Assembly: GCF_018446385.1 (NCBI RefSeq)
Contig: NW_024589857.1
Span: 248,001-312,000, forward strand
Length of the DNA: 64,000 nt
Reading direction: 5' to 3'
Source of the DNA: Zingiber officinale
Taxonomy: Eukaryota > Streptophyta > Magnoliopsida > Zingiberales > Zingiberaceae
The notes beneath the pieces were generated by a model. The model worked only from the letters and a program-made list of their open reading frames with translations, did not search any database and was not told the origin of the DNA. The translations under genes were made by a program, and so were the position numbers. This document shows positions 25,911 through 37,226 of this stretch, piece by piece. The stretch's first letter is position 1; every line of letters starts with the position of its first letter.

Positions 25911-26434
25911 GTTACTACATCGTATGCCTCAGGATCATCTTGAAGTTAATCTACTTGAGATTGCCCCAACCGAGTCCAAGATGAAAGAGATTGTGTTAAC
26001 CATTGCACTAGTGCTTTTCCTAATGGGAGTGATGTTATCTTATTAGAGTTCTGTTGATGTTACGGTAGTTATGTATAAACAGTATTAGCTCATTTAGTTT
26101 ATGAAAATCATGTAGTAGAAACTGTTGTTATGTACAAATAGTGTTATTTTATAAAAAAGTTATGGTATGTGTTAACAAATTTGAAAAGAATGATGAGTTC
26201 ATTTAAATGATGAGTTCATTTCATGATTTATTTAATTAATGATTAGTTCATTTGATGAGATATGTATAATAAAATTGATCAATATTGATTAGATTGGATC
26301 ATACAAACGATGAATAGAAACGTAATTATCATTTAATTTTGTAAACAAACTCAAATTTACATTGAGTCAATCATAAATTATATATATATGAATTACATTG
26401 AATTACTAAATAATGTGTTTATTTATGTTAGATC
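25911..26434. other. Spacer with a short unidentified open frame
   Basis: At about 25917-26046 the plus strand is open and encodes a short peptide ending MKEIVLTIALVLFLMGVMLSY, a hydrophobic helix. It resembles the first membrane segment of small plant TMEM230-like proteins only loosely, and could be a captured fragment or chance. The remainder is AT-rich. It should contain the 5' LTR or leader of the Copia element starting at 26435, but no LTR edge could be fixed. Confidence 0.3.
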
Positions 26435-28112
26435 ATGGCTACTAAGAACATCATAACTGAACTCAATAAGGGGGAAAAAATTATATGGGGATAATTACAA
26501 AATATGACATATCAAGATACAATATGTTCTTGAGAAATAAAAAGTTTTAGAAACTGTAAATTAGTGTATGGATGAACCTGCTGATGGTTTTATAACACAG
26601 CATAAATGTGATATTGATGCTAATAAAGCATGCAAGAAAAAGAATTCCACTACTAAGGGAATATTAATTAGTTTAATAGTAGATGACATATTATTTGAGT
26701 ATGAGTCATTACCATTAGTTCATGTAGTCTAGATTGCCTTGAGAGAAAAGTACAATTGAGTTAACTTAAGCAAGCTTCGTCAGCTGACAATTAAGTTTGA
26801 TAGCTATAAAAATGCTTGAATGTTACCATGACCCAACATTTAAGGAAAATGACAAATTTGATTCGGGAGCTAGAGACTGTTGGTCCTGATGAACTACAGG
26901 TTCAGGTAGGAATCTGTTCTCTTTCTGATTCTTGAAAAATGATGAAGCATAACCTTACACATAGTGAAAGTATTAAGACTTTTACTAATGTCTAACACCA
27001 TGTTGAACTTGAGGTAAAGAGAATTGAATTCGTAAGGATTTTTGGATAAGCTTTTGTAGATGAAGGTTCTGTTGGAGTATTTGGACCAAGAATAAGAAAA
27101 GATGGTTTTAGAAAGGAAAGGGAAAGAAAAATAAGCTGGTGCTACTGCTGGTCAAGTCTCAATCAAGTAGAATTTTGAAGGAAAGAAGTACGGAAAGAAA
27201 CCTAAAGTAAGCTGACTTGCTATAACTGTGGTAAAAAGGGCCACTTTACTTGGGAATGTATTGCACCAAAAAAGGGATATCTATATTTAAATTCTTTTCA
27301 TGAGCATTATATTAATAGTTTAGTATTATTAGCAGATTCTTTTCCTTTATGGATTATAGATGCAGGAGTAACGAAACTGTAAGTACCCCAGGTTGATTTT
27401 GATGTGATCATTGTTAAGGTTAACTTACCTATAAGTGAGCATTGTTTTGCTTGAAAAATAACTAGAAACCATTTGGTAAGGTTATTAAAGTTGAATCACC
27501 ATTGTAATTAATTCATTCGAATATTTGTGGTCCAATGAATGTGAAGCCTATACATGAAAGTTTCTATTTCATTACATTTATTGATGACTTCACATATTTT
27601 GGTCATGTATATTTGATTTCTCATAAATATGAATCATTAGATTGCTTCAAACGTTGTTTGAATGAAGTTGAGAATCAATTGGGTCATAAGGTTAAAGCCT
27701 TACACACTGACCATGGAAGTGAATATTTGTTCAATCAGTTCAAGACAATATGTGATTATAAAGGGATTATTAGACAACTAATTATTCTTTGAACTCCTCA
27801 ACAAAATGGGATTGCTGAAAGAAGAAATTGAACTATTCTAGATATGGTTAGGTATATGATGACTCAAGCTAATTTGTCAATTTCTTATTGGGGAGATGCA
27901 TTATTAGCTACAACTTATATATTTAATTGAGTGTCTTCTAAATCTGTTCAATATACTCCATATGAACATTGGACATGCAAAAAACTAGATTTGAGTGATC
28001 TGAGACCTTGTAGGTCAGCTCTTATGTTCATGATAAGACTCACAAATATGAAAAATTAGGACCCAGGGGTAATAAGTGTATCTTTGTAAGGTATTCTTAT
28101 ATTTATAAGAGT
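26435..28112 (+). pseudogene. Decayed Copia retrotransposon, 5' part (gag, protease, integrase)
   Basis: A gag-like start (MATKNIITELNKGEKL) occurs at 26435. After many stops a zinc knuckle CYNCGKKGHFTWEC is found at 27218-27259, then a protease remnant (LWIIDAG near 27350). Integrase pieces at 27500-27990 include FITFIDDFTYFGHVYL, HTDHGSEYL and TPQQNGIAERRN. The frame is cut at 28112 by a CACTA transposon and resumes at 41160. Stops in almost every segment show it was dead long ago. Its remaining part is at 41157-42236. Confidence 0.88.
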
Positions 28113-28400
28113 CACTACAAGAAAATCCTCATTCAATAACACTCAAACGACAACGGTTTTATACCAAATCGTTATTTTTTTTACCTTTTAACAACAGTTT
28201 TAATAAAAACTGTTGTCTTTTAGTAATTTTTTTGGCCTACGACAACGGTTTTTAAAAACCATTGTCTATTTATGTTTTTTTGGGGCTACGACAACAATTT
28301 TTTAAGGCTACGACAACGGTTTTTGAAAACCGTTGTCTATGTGCCATTTTTTTTGGGGTTACGACAACGATTTTTAAAAACTATTGTCTATTAAGTGTTG
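28113..28400 (+). repeat. Left terminal and subterminal repeats of the CACTA element
   Basis: After CACTACAAGAAAA come about six copies, in both orientations, of CGACAACGG-TTTTT-AAAACCGTTGTC-like units. In this family they bind the transposition proteins. Several units are degenerate, e.g. ACAACAATTTTTTAAGG. Confidence 0.9.
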
Positions 28401-28875
28401 TTGAATACCATTATTTTTTCCCTCGCCATTTTTTTTCCCTTCTCCATTTTTTGCCGCCGAGTTTTTCTTTCCCTCTCCCTGAAGTTTTTTACCGCCACAT
28501 TCCGCCCCTTTACCTTCTTGATCCCTAAGAATTTCCGTCCAACCTACAATCTCTTCACCTACTTCGCGTTTTTCTTTCTTGATCTCTTCTCGATCACTAA
28601 GCATTCGCCCCCTCTACCACCACCTCGCTGCCACCAGAATCCCCACAAGTTCCTTGACTAGCTCTTCTTCATCCTGAAAGAGGAAGGCGGAATGAATCTG
28701 CGCTTCTTTTGCTGTCTCCTCTTCTTCATCCAGGAAGAGGATGCGAAGGGCTTAGGGCGTCTCAGATCTCAATGGCGACTCCTCTCCTTGCTTGTGCTCG
28801 GTCCCACTTCGCCAAAACCTCTTCCCTCCTCGCTGGTCTTATTCCTCTTCTGGAGGGTGTCGTGATCGGTGTGTG
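28401..28875. other. Low-complexity and leader-like DNA inside the CACTA element
   Basis: CT-rich then GC-rich sequence. An ATG at 28771 starts a 34-codon frame (MATPLLACARSHFAKTSSLL), which might be the 5' end of a captured gene but was not recognised. No other feature was seen. Confidence 0.3.
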
Positions 28876-29118
28876 ATGACGATCGGTGAGGCGGCGGTGG
28901 CGGCGGTGGCGGCGGCGGCGACGTCTCCGAAGGTGGGCGTTGCATTCTCCAACAGCCTTCGGCACGTGGAATCCATGTCCCTGCACCCCTCAGGTGCTGG
29001 TTAGATCTCACACCTTAACGCCGTCATCCTCGGTGAGCCCCTAGAATCCGAGGAGAATGACCTTGTCTTCCCCTCACAAGAATTTTTCAGCCAGGCCCTA
29101 GTCTCCTCTCCCGAACAA
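28876..29118 (+). pseudogene. Captured fragment of acetyl-CoA synthetase (N-terminal exon)
   Basis: The frame from 28876 gives an alanine-rich start, then SNSLRHVESMSLHPSGAG, a stop, and ISHLNAVILGEPLESEENDL with VFPSQEFFSQALVSSPEQ. This is the N-terminal region typical of plant plastid acetyl-CoA synthetase, which activates acetate to acetyl-CoA. The family has a lysine where the stop TAG (29002-29004) stands, so an AAG to TAG change has inactivated it. Similarity stops at about 29118, before any catalytic motif. Only this exon was captured. It is followed after about 100 nt by the captured HAD gene in the same direction. Confidence 0.85.
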
Positions 29119-29222
29119 ACCTTGATCTTTTGGGAGAGATTGGTCCAAATCAAACCTTTATTCGTCATGCTTTGCTTTTTCCTAACCTTAGGTTTATGAT
29201 TCTGAAGCTGTGAGCTATAGAT

Positions 29223-30261
29223 ATGGAATCAAAGGAGATGTGCACGAAAGCTAATGTCAGATATGATTGCCTTTTGTTCGGTACATTTTGACATTTGGCT
29301 ATCTGGTGATAGGTTTGAAGTTATAACATACGAATCCTTTCTTAATTCACTATTGTTTGCCTTTGATTTTTTTTTTCAGATCTTGATGACACCCTCTATC
29401 CGTTGAGTTCTAGAATTGTCGACGAGTGCCGCAAAAATATTTTAGGTATGGTCTCTATTTTGTTTCTATATCAACTTTTCCCTAAGAATTGAGACATATA
29501 TTTTATCAATTTTTAGAATATATGCTTGAAAAATTAGAGGTTGAAGAAAGTAATTTACTAGAGTTGTGTACTATTATGTATAAGCACTATAGAACAACAA
29601 TGGCTGGTTTAAAGGTAATTGTTATATTCATGTTCGACAAAGGTGCGCTTGCAGTAATGAGAAACTTTCTACTTGTTTTTCAGGCCATTGGCCATAACTT
29701 TGATTACGATGATTTCCATAGGTTTGACTCTATCATTGTTTTTTTATCTTTGATTTACATGTTTTCATTCTATGGTTTTAGTGAAGCAAAGAGTTTACTG
29801 ATTTCCTATGGTTTAATAGCTTTGTCCATGGAAGATTACCATATGAAACATTAAAGCCAGATCCTGTTATAAGTCAACTCTTACTGAGCCTTCCAGTTCG
29901 AAAAGTTGTGAGTTTCTGGGCATGGATGTTGAAACTCTCTGATTCAACTTTGGGTTTTTTCACTTCACTAACAAGCTCATGAATCGACTTGAATGAATAG
30001 ATATTCACTAATGGTGATCAAGCTCATGCTGCTAAAGTGCTTAAGAAGCTGGATCTGGAAGATTGTTTTGCTACTGTTATTTGCTTTGAGACACTAAACC
30101 CACCATCCTCTTCATCTAGAGAAGATAATTCAACCAACATCTTCGACATAATTGGCTACTTATCGGAACCTGATCCAAATGTTGATCTACCAAAGACATC
30201 AATATTGTGTAAACCATCCATGTTCTTAGGATTGCAAACATTGATCCCCAGAGAACTATAA
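29223..30261 (+). pseudogene. Captured, 3'-truncated HAD-superfamily pyrimidine 5'-nucleotidase-like gene with introns
   Basis: Six exons with consensus splice sites keep one frame: 29223-29280, 29380-29445, 29517-29614, 29684-29721, 29820-29907, 30001-30261, giving 202 codons. The product starts MESKEMCTKANVRYDCLLF and runs into DLDDTLYPLSS, the HAD nucleophile motif. HGRLPYETLKPDP and VIFTNGDQAHAAK (motif II) follow, then the FETLNP segment. This matches plant SDT1/pyrimidine 5'-nucleotidase-like proteins, which are about 280 residues. After CKPS near 30220 the frame shifts: the family's RIANIDPQRTI is encoded in another frame at about 30231-30260. The motif III/IV end is absent. The introns show capture at the DNA level, not from a transcript. 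A truncated protein lacking the metal-binding C-terminal aspartates would not be active. Confidence 0.9.
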
Positions 30262-31087
30262 GTTGCATTTATGAATGAGTCTTCATTTCTATTTGGTTGC
30301 TGATAACCCATGTTAGGATTTAATAAGTATCTTGACCTTCCTGTTGAGGTCTTAGAAATCAACATAGTCATTACTTTCTATCACTAGTGGTTACATCATG
30401 GCATGTTATTATTTCCTAAGAAAAACTGTGTACTAGTCTATTATGTCACAAGATTGTTGAAGAATACTCTCTAGCTTGATTGGTAGTGATGATACAACTT
30501 GTAGCAGCTACTATGTAGTAGCTGCTACAACTTGTAGCAGCTACTATGTAGTAGCTGCTACAACTTGTAGCAGTTTCTATGCAGTAGTAGTAGCTGCTAC
30601 AACTTGTAGCAGTTACTATGCAGTAGCTGCTACAAAGGTGCAAAAGCTGCTACAATGGTGCAGAATCTGCTACAACGATGCAGAAGCTGTTACAACGGTG
30701 TAGTATCTTCTACAACGGTGCAGAAACACTGCTACACAATAACACTGCTACACGTTATAGCAGCTACTATAGTAGTTACACAATAACACTGCTACACGTT
30801 ATAGCAGCTACTATACAGAAGCTGCTAGAACGTGTAGCAGCTATTGTGTAATATCTGCCATAACGTTGTAGCAGCTACATCACCTTTAAAAATTAGCAGC
30901 ACAGTAATTGTTGTATGCAATCAGATGAGAGAAAGATTAAAATTTTTTATAGTTTTTGCATGCAAATGAGAGAGAAAAGTTGTTGCATGCAGATGCTAAA
31001 GAGATTAAAAAGATTAGATTTTGGCCACGTCAGATAGCCCACGTCGAATTTCGCTCACGGTCGCACACAAAGTGTCGCTTAGCATAT

Positions 31088-31122
<35 letters not shown>

Positions 31123-31266
31123 CTGATGCATGTATAAGAGCATTGATTGCCATTTATTCTGGAGGAAAAGGTGAATGACAAGTTCTTACAAGTATCAAAT
31201 GCCAAGTCATATTTATTTTTTTCCCTTTTAACAAAAAATGTGTTTGTATATATAAGGTGAAGCTTC
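30262..31266. repeat. Minisatellite of GTAGCAGCTACT-type inverted units, then AT-rich DNA
   Basis: At about 30490-30880 the sequence consists of units such as TGTAGCAGCTACTATGTAG and GTAGCTGCTACAACTTGTAG, direct and inverted, in many variants. These can fold into hairpins. An (AT)15 run lies at 31091-31120. The rest has no recognisable gene. The stretch ends at the GCTTC target duplication (31262-31266) of the inserted LTR element. Confidence 0.75.
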
Positions 31267-32932
31267 TGTTAGGACCAAAAGTAGCTAGAGGGGGGGGGGG
31301 GGGGGGGAATAGCTTGTCGCGTTCGCTTGGTGCGCTTCGTTGCTTGTCGTTGCTTGTTTCTTCTTGGATGTGCAGCGGAAAATACAGAAACAAACATAAA
31401 ACGCTAACACTAGGATTTTACTTGGTATCCACCTCACAAGAGGTGACTAATCCAAGGATCCACACCAACGCACACACCCTCCACTATGAATAACACTCCT
31501 TTATGGTAACTACCAAAGGCGGAGAAGCCCTACAACACTCTCAATACAAGAAGAAGAAAGGGAAATACAAGTTAAGCAAAAGCTTACAAGATGTGCAGTA
31601 AAAACCCTAACCCTAACTTCTTCCTCTTGCAATAGATCCGCCTCTTGACTTGGAAAGCCTCCAAGAACCTTCAAGAACTGGCGATCACGTGCTTGTAGAG
31701 AGCTGTGGAGGAGCTGGAATGAATCTGAGAAGAGCTCGTGAAGAGATGCCGAAGACCACGCTCGCCTGCGGCTTTAAACCCGACGCAACGGTCGGATCCC
31801 GATCGATTCAATGTTCCTCGATCGGGAGGCTTCGATCGATCCACGGATCGATCCGAGCGTCTGGAACGCGCCGGATCGATCCACGGATCGATCCGGCGCT
31901 TATCGCGCGGCATCGTCCCGATCGATCGGCCGATCGATCGGGACCTCTGATCGATCCACGGATCGATCCGTGGCTCGTCATGGGAAGAATGGATCGATCC
32001 ACCGATCGATCCATACCGGATCGATCCACGGATCGATCCAACACTTGGTTTTTGCCCAAAACCAAGTCCCAAACCTCCCTAACCAACATCCGGTCAACTT
32101 GACCTGTTGGTACATCATGCCTCGCATCCGGTCACCCTTGACCTGCTAGGACTCCCACCAAGTGTCCGGTCAATCCTTTGACCCACTTGACTTTTACTCG
32201 TCGTGCCAAGTATCCGGTCACTCCATTGACCTACTTGGACTTCCACCGATGTTTGGTCAACCTTGACCCATCCGGACTTCCTTCCTTGCCAAGTATCCAT
32301 CAATCCCTTTGACCTACTTGGACTTCCCAACACCAGATGTCCGATCATCCTTGATCCATCTGGATTTCCTTCCTTGCCAAGTATCCAGTCAATCCCTTTG
32401 ACCTACTTGGACTTCCCAACACCAGATGTCCGATCATCCTTGATCCATCTGGATTTCCTTCCTTGCCAAGTATCCAGTCAATCCCTTTGACCTACTTGGA
32501 CTTCCCAACACCAGATGTCCGATCATCCTTGATCCATCTGGATTTCCTTCCTTGCCTGGCTTCACTCACCAGGACTTTTACCTAGCTTCACTCACTAGGA
32601 CTTTCACCTAGCTTCACTCACTAGGGTTTTCATTCTGCCTAGCTTCACTCACTAGGACTTTCACCTGGCTTCACTCATTTCCTTCTGCCTAGCTTCACTC
32701 ACTAGGACTTTCACCTGGCTTCACTCACCAGGATTTCCTTCTGCCTAGCTTCACTCACTAGGACTTTCTTCTGCCTAACATGCCAGTTAGGACTTCCCAG
32801 TCAAGTATCCGGTCAACCTTGACCTACTTGACTCTTCTTCGATTGATATCTTATTGTCAAACATCTAAACCCTAACCAAGACTCAGCTTGGTTAACCAGG
32901 TCACCCTTGACCTGAGGGATATTGCACCAACA
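31267..32932 (-). repeat. 3' LTR of the nested element, with palindrome and minisatellite arrays
   Basis: The LTR is 1666 bp. Three internal arrays are visible: palindromes of the form GATCGATCCACGGATCGATC at about 31795-32040; three tandem units of about 89 bp at 32284-32549, each with CCAAGTATCCAGTCAATCCC; and units of about 27 bp around CCTAGCTTCACTCACTAGGA at 32555-32770. An 18-G run at 31290-31307 replaces a 7-G run of the other LTR. Confidence 0.93.
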
Positions 32933-35304
32933 ATCTCCCCCTTTTTGATGTTTGACAATACCACAATAACACTTACAATCCCACATGTAAGTTAGGCTAA
33001 TCCTATAGCCTCCTTCTTCATGCCACTAGGTAATGAACCCATAAATTAAGCTTTCCATTCTCCCCCTAAGAGGGCAAACTCCCTCTAGGTAATGAAAACC
33101 TAACTTATTTCCTTTCATTCTCCCCCTATTGGCACACATCAACCCCCTACAAAAAACATCAACCCGTCTTTGGACACACATCAACCTATGCTCCAATTTT
33201 GGGCACACCTCAACAACTCCATTTGTTGAAGACTCTCCCCCTGAAGAGTTGCTCATCGTGATCACAATTTTACTCATTGTGATCAACTCAATATTGAAGG
33301 TCCCATACCCTTCATTATCCTTAACTTCTCCCTCAATGTTGACAAATACCCAACCTTGAGCATTTTCAACCACTTGAGTTGCCACTTGAAATGATGAGGA
33401 TATCCACTCCCCATTTATCCCCATTTCAAGTTTAAATGCTCAACCTTGAGCAAGTTCACAACAGAAGGTTAACCACCTTCCAAGGTTCATGAAAAATAAT
33501 TTTCATGTCTTTAAAGAGTCCCTCTCCCTAAAGACATGGTGGTAACTTCTGTCATTGCACCAACAATGACTTGGAATCCCTAAACCTTTAGGAAACCCAG
33601 ATTTAGAAGTTTTGAGGTTCAACTGTTCAAAATTTGAAACAAACCTCAACCTAAACTTCAATGAAGTCTTCCTTTACCATTCCATCCTTGTTTTCAACAC
33701 GAAAACACCCTTTTTATGTATACAAATGTATTTTAAGGGTTTGGAATGGTTACCTAGACTAAAATAGGTTCAAAGTGCTGAAATCAGGCTTTCTCAGCCA
33801 AAATCAGCAACTTGGATCGATTGGAGTTGGGTTCCAATCGATTGAACCTCTCTGAATCGATCCACTGATCGATTCAGACACGCTAGATCGATCGGATGAT
33901 CGATCCAGCGAGCTTCTGCTCGGGGGAAATGCCTTCTGAATCGATCCATGGATCGATTCAGGCACTCCAATCGATCCATGGATCGATCAGAGCTCTGATA
34001 GTTGCTGAAATTCCATTTCAGTCAACTTCAGAAACCCCTAGAAAATTCTACAAAAATCCAAAAATTATGAAATTTCGTGTAGACATTGTTTAGGGCATAT
34101 ATTATCAAGGAAAAATAGTTTTCTATGAAAATACATTATCTTTTCAAAGATTGACACAAACTTGATAACTTGCAAAAACTTTAGTGTTTTCTTCAAGTTT
34201 GTGTCTAACTATTCAATGGTGATTACTATCAAAAGATAGCCTTCACCAAGGTTTTCCAAAAATTTTTTTTTTTTAAAACATTTTCAAAGCCAATATCCCA
34301 TCATGTTCCTTGGGCATAATGCACATGACTTGTACATTAGCTTTCCCAATGATGGGAAAACACATAACTATGTGTTTTGATGAACCTAAAACTCAAAAGA
34401 ATGCACTAAATCAACATTTTGAGTTTTGTTCATCTTCCTAACATCTCACTTGTATCTAATGTGCACTAAAACACATACAAGTCATCTTATAGTCCTTTGT
34501 GAGATGTAGAGATTGGTTTTGCCCTAATCTAGGGATCATGCATACTATCTAGGCATTTTGGAGATATTAAACACCCACCTAGGATGTCACTTGTTAATAA
34601 GTGTTGGTAAATGCCTTTTGTCCTTGATTACAAGAAATTAAACTTAATGCATGATAATGTTATGACATACATCAAAAGGAAATAATTTTCAAAAGAAAAT
34701 ATCCTATAACTACATGATGTATGAATGTCATGACATGGTATTTTTGTATTTTTCATAATAAGTCATGAATACAAAAGTAGACATGATGTCATGGCATATG
34801 ATGGGCAAACAATCATGGCAAGATTTAGCATAAATAAAATATACCTAGATTAACTATCTAAGTATTCTTAAAACCTTAGCTAAACTTACAACTTAAACCT
34901 AGATTGCCCTTAAGTGCGTCAAGAAAACGCCAAAACCTAAATTGGAATTTCTAATTCCCTTGATTAATTTATGCCAATTGAAATTAAGCATATTCCTCAA
35001 ATGTTGGCATATTTCATTTTTCCACAAGAGTAGCACTTTAAAGTTAAGGCCCGGATTGCCTTAAATTTCCTAAGAACATACCAAAATCCCAACTTGGTAG
35101 CTCTTATGAATTTCCCAATATGTGTCTTTTAAGATTAAAATCAAATTTTCACCACTAGGCACATTTTACTCTTTCAAGGAGTAATTAATAGTTCCATTTC
35201 ATTTTCAAAGGTTAGCAAAAACCTTGAAAATGCTCCTTGAGTGTCAATTTCCTCAAAGTTGGGTTAACTACCCTTCTAATTGGAGTTGACACTCTCTAAC
35301 CCAT
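32933..35304 (-). other. Non-coding internal part of the nested LTR element
   Basis: No protease, integrase or RT similarity was seen on either strand. A short palindrome array of the LTR type (CTGAATCGATCCATGGATCG) lies at about 33810-33995. The rest is AT-rich with no recognisable frame. Where pol should be, there is only this. Confidence 0.6.
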
Positions 35305-37151
35305 TTATGGGATAGAGAAGATGCTCCTAGGAACCCAACACCTATTTGTGCTCCTTGGATGCTCTAGGTACTCACTAGGGATAACTTCCCTAGATACCTT
35401 CCTAGTGACCTTGTTGGGCTTCTTAGAAGCCTTGGTCACATTTTCTAGGTCAACCCTAGGGATTTCTTCCCTTGTGACCTTCTTTGTGACCTTCTTTGAC
35501 TTCTTAGAAGTCTTAGTCACATTTGTTGCAAAAATACTCTTAGGGATGACTTCCCTAGTATTCTTGGCTTGACCACTAAACCTAGGGTTTGTTCCATAAC
35601 TATATGGAACCCTATGATAACTAGGCACATCCTTCTTAGCCTTTGGTTTGTATCCCAAACCTCTATGGCTATTTGATGGCTTTGACTTTCCTAGCCCTAG
35701 GTTTTGCTCATTTTGCCCTTTTAGGATATTTTCCATCCTTTTTAGGGTCTTTTCCATTTTATCAAGTCTTGATCTCAAGACTTGATTTTCTATCATTAAA
35801 TCCTTAGAATTTGGTTTTTCATTAAGTCCATGAGCATGTTGGTTTTTAGGCTTGTATCTAAAATCCTTAGAGTTATTGCCTAGACTTTTACCTACATTCC
35901 TAACCCTAGGAGTGATAGTCTTAGCATGTAGGGCCACATGCTTTTCCTTAAAGCCCTCATGTTTTCTATTCTCATGGTAAATTGCATTAAAATGATAAAA
36001 ATTAGAACTATCATGCTTTTTACCATTTTGCAAAGGAATAGGCTCAATGAAAGTTACCTTCCTTTTTACCTTGGAGGCTCCCCCTTGACTAGTGCCTCCT
36101 TGAGCCTTGACCTTCTTCTTCCTCTTGGGGCATTGACTACGATAATGCCCCTTTTGATTGCAAGAGAAGCATATAATATGCTCCTTGCTCTTCTTTGTGT
36201 TGGGGATGGTCTCCTTGGGCTTCACCTTGCCCTTTTGTGCCACTTGGCCCTTCTTCTTGGCTAATTTAGAGCACTTGCTCTTGTAGTGCCCATGTTCCCT
36301 ACATTCAAAGCATATAATATGATTTTTATTATTAATTGAAATATTTATACCTTTGCTTGTAGGGGTGGCATCTTTTTCTTTGGATCCGGAGGTAGAAGCT
36401 TCCTCTTGATCGGACCTTGATTCTCCTCCATTTGATTTTTCTTGACTTGTGGAGGTAGAAGCTTCTTCCTCCTCTTCTTCTCTTGACCCGGATGTAGAAG
36501 CTTCTCCTTCTTCTTGATCCGGTGTCACCAAGGATTGCTCCCCTCAATCCTAGAGGTGGAGGCTTCATCATCTTGAATATGAAACAAGGAGTATGCTCCC
36601 TCCTTGTTCCCTTCGTTGCATTCCCTTGAGGATGAAGCTTCTTGGATTTCCTCTTCTTCGGAGGTTGAGCATCTCTCAACCTCGGAATCCTCCTCTTGGT
36701 CTTGCTCCAAAGAGTCACCCTCTCTGGATTCTTCTTGATCTTGTACAGTGGAGGGGATCTCTTCATGAAGCTTGGCCAATTTGCTCCAAAGCTCCTTGGC
36801 ATCTTCGAATTCTCCAACTTGAGCCAAGATGTGGCTAGGCAATAAGTTGACCAAAAGCTTGGTCACTTTGTCATTTGCCTCGCCCCTTTGAATTTGCTCC
36901 GAGCTCCATCTGCTTTTCTTTAGAAGCTTGCCCTTGGAGTTCGTTGGAGCTTTGAAGCCTTCCATTAGAGCAAACCATTGCTCTATCTCCATCATAAGAA
37001 AGTTTTCGATTCTTGATCTCCAAGAATCAAAACTTGTGGAAGTGTATGGTGGAGCCACCCTTGTGTCAAATCCAAGTCCATCTTGGAATTGCATCTTGAA
37101 GTTGAGCTTGATAAAGTCTTGAACTTGAAGAATTTGCTCCAACTTCTTCAC
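35305..37151 (-). pseudogene. gag of the nested LTR element, broken by one frameshift
   Basis: Minus strand, two frames joined by a frameshift near 36525-36531. The first, 37151-36525 (208 residues), starts MKKLEQILQVQDFIKLNFK and contains the Copia capsid region (FEDAKELWSKLAKLHEE) and an acidic serine-rich part. The second, 36531-35305, continues with acidic repeats rich in EEASTS, then two CCHC zinc knuckles, CFECREHGHYKSKC and CFSCNQKGHYRSQC, basic linkers, and a C-terminal region with repeated SKKSKKVTKKV and REVIP segments. The first ends in a stop just as the second overlaps it, so a 1-2 base indel has probably split one gag. Gag packages the element RNA into particles. No enzyme is encoded. 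Confidence 0.85.
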
Positions 37152-37226
37152 CCTCTAGCTTTTCTTGTTATGCTTGACCCTTCCGGCGATGATTCCGGTG
37201 AAGAGCGGCCTCGCTCTGATACTACT

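Noticed and set aside
28762-29011. Minus-strand frames rich in arginine or proline
   Set aside because: Shadows of the GGCGGC run in the captured acetyl-CoA synthetase fragment.
30446-30703. CSSYY repeat frames on both strands
   Set aside because: They come from the hairpin-prone minisatellite and have no gene context.
30490-30880. CRISPR-like repeat array
   Set aside because: Units are short, variable and contiguous, without unique spacers, in a plant genome.
31604-31622. AACCCTAACCCTAAC-like telomere motif in the LTR
   Set aside because: Only two units, repeated in the partner LTR at about 37555; no telomere array.
31650-32149. Open frames rich in DRST and GSIRGSI repeats
   Set aside because: These are translations of the GATCGATCC palindrome array, not a protein.
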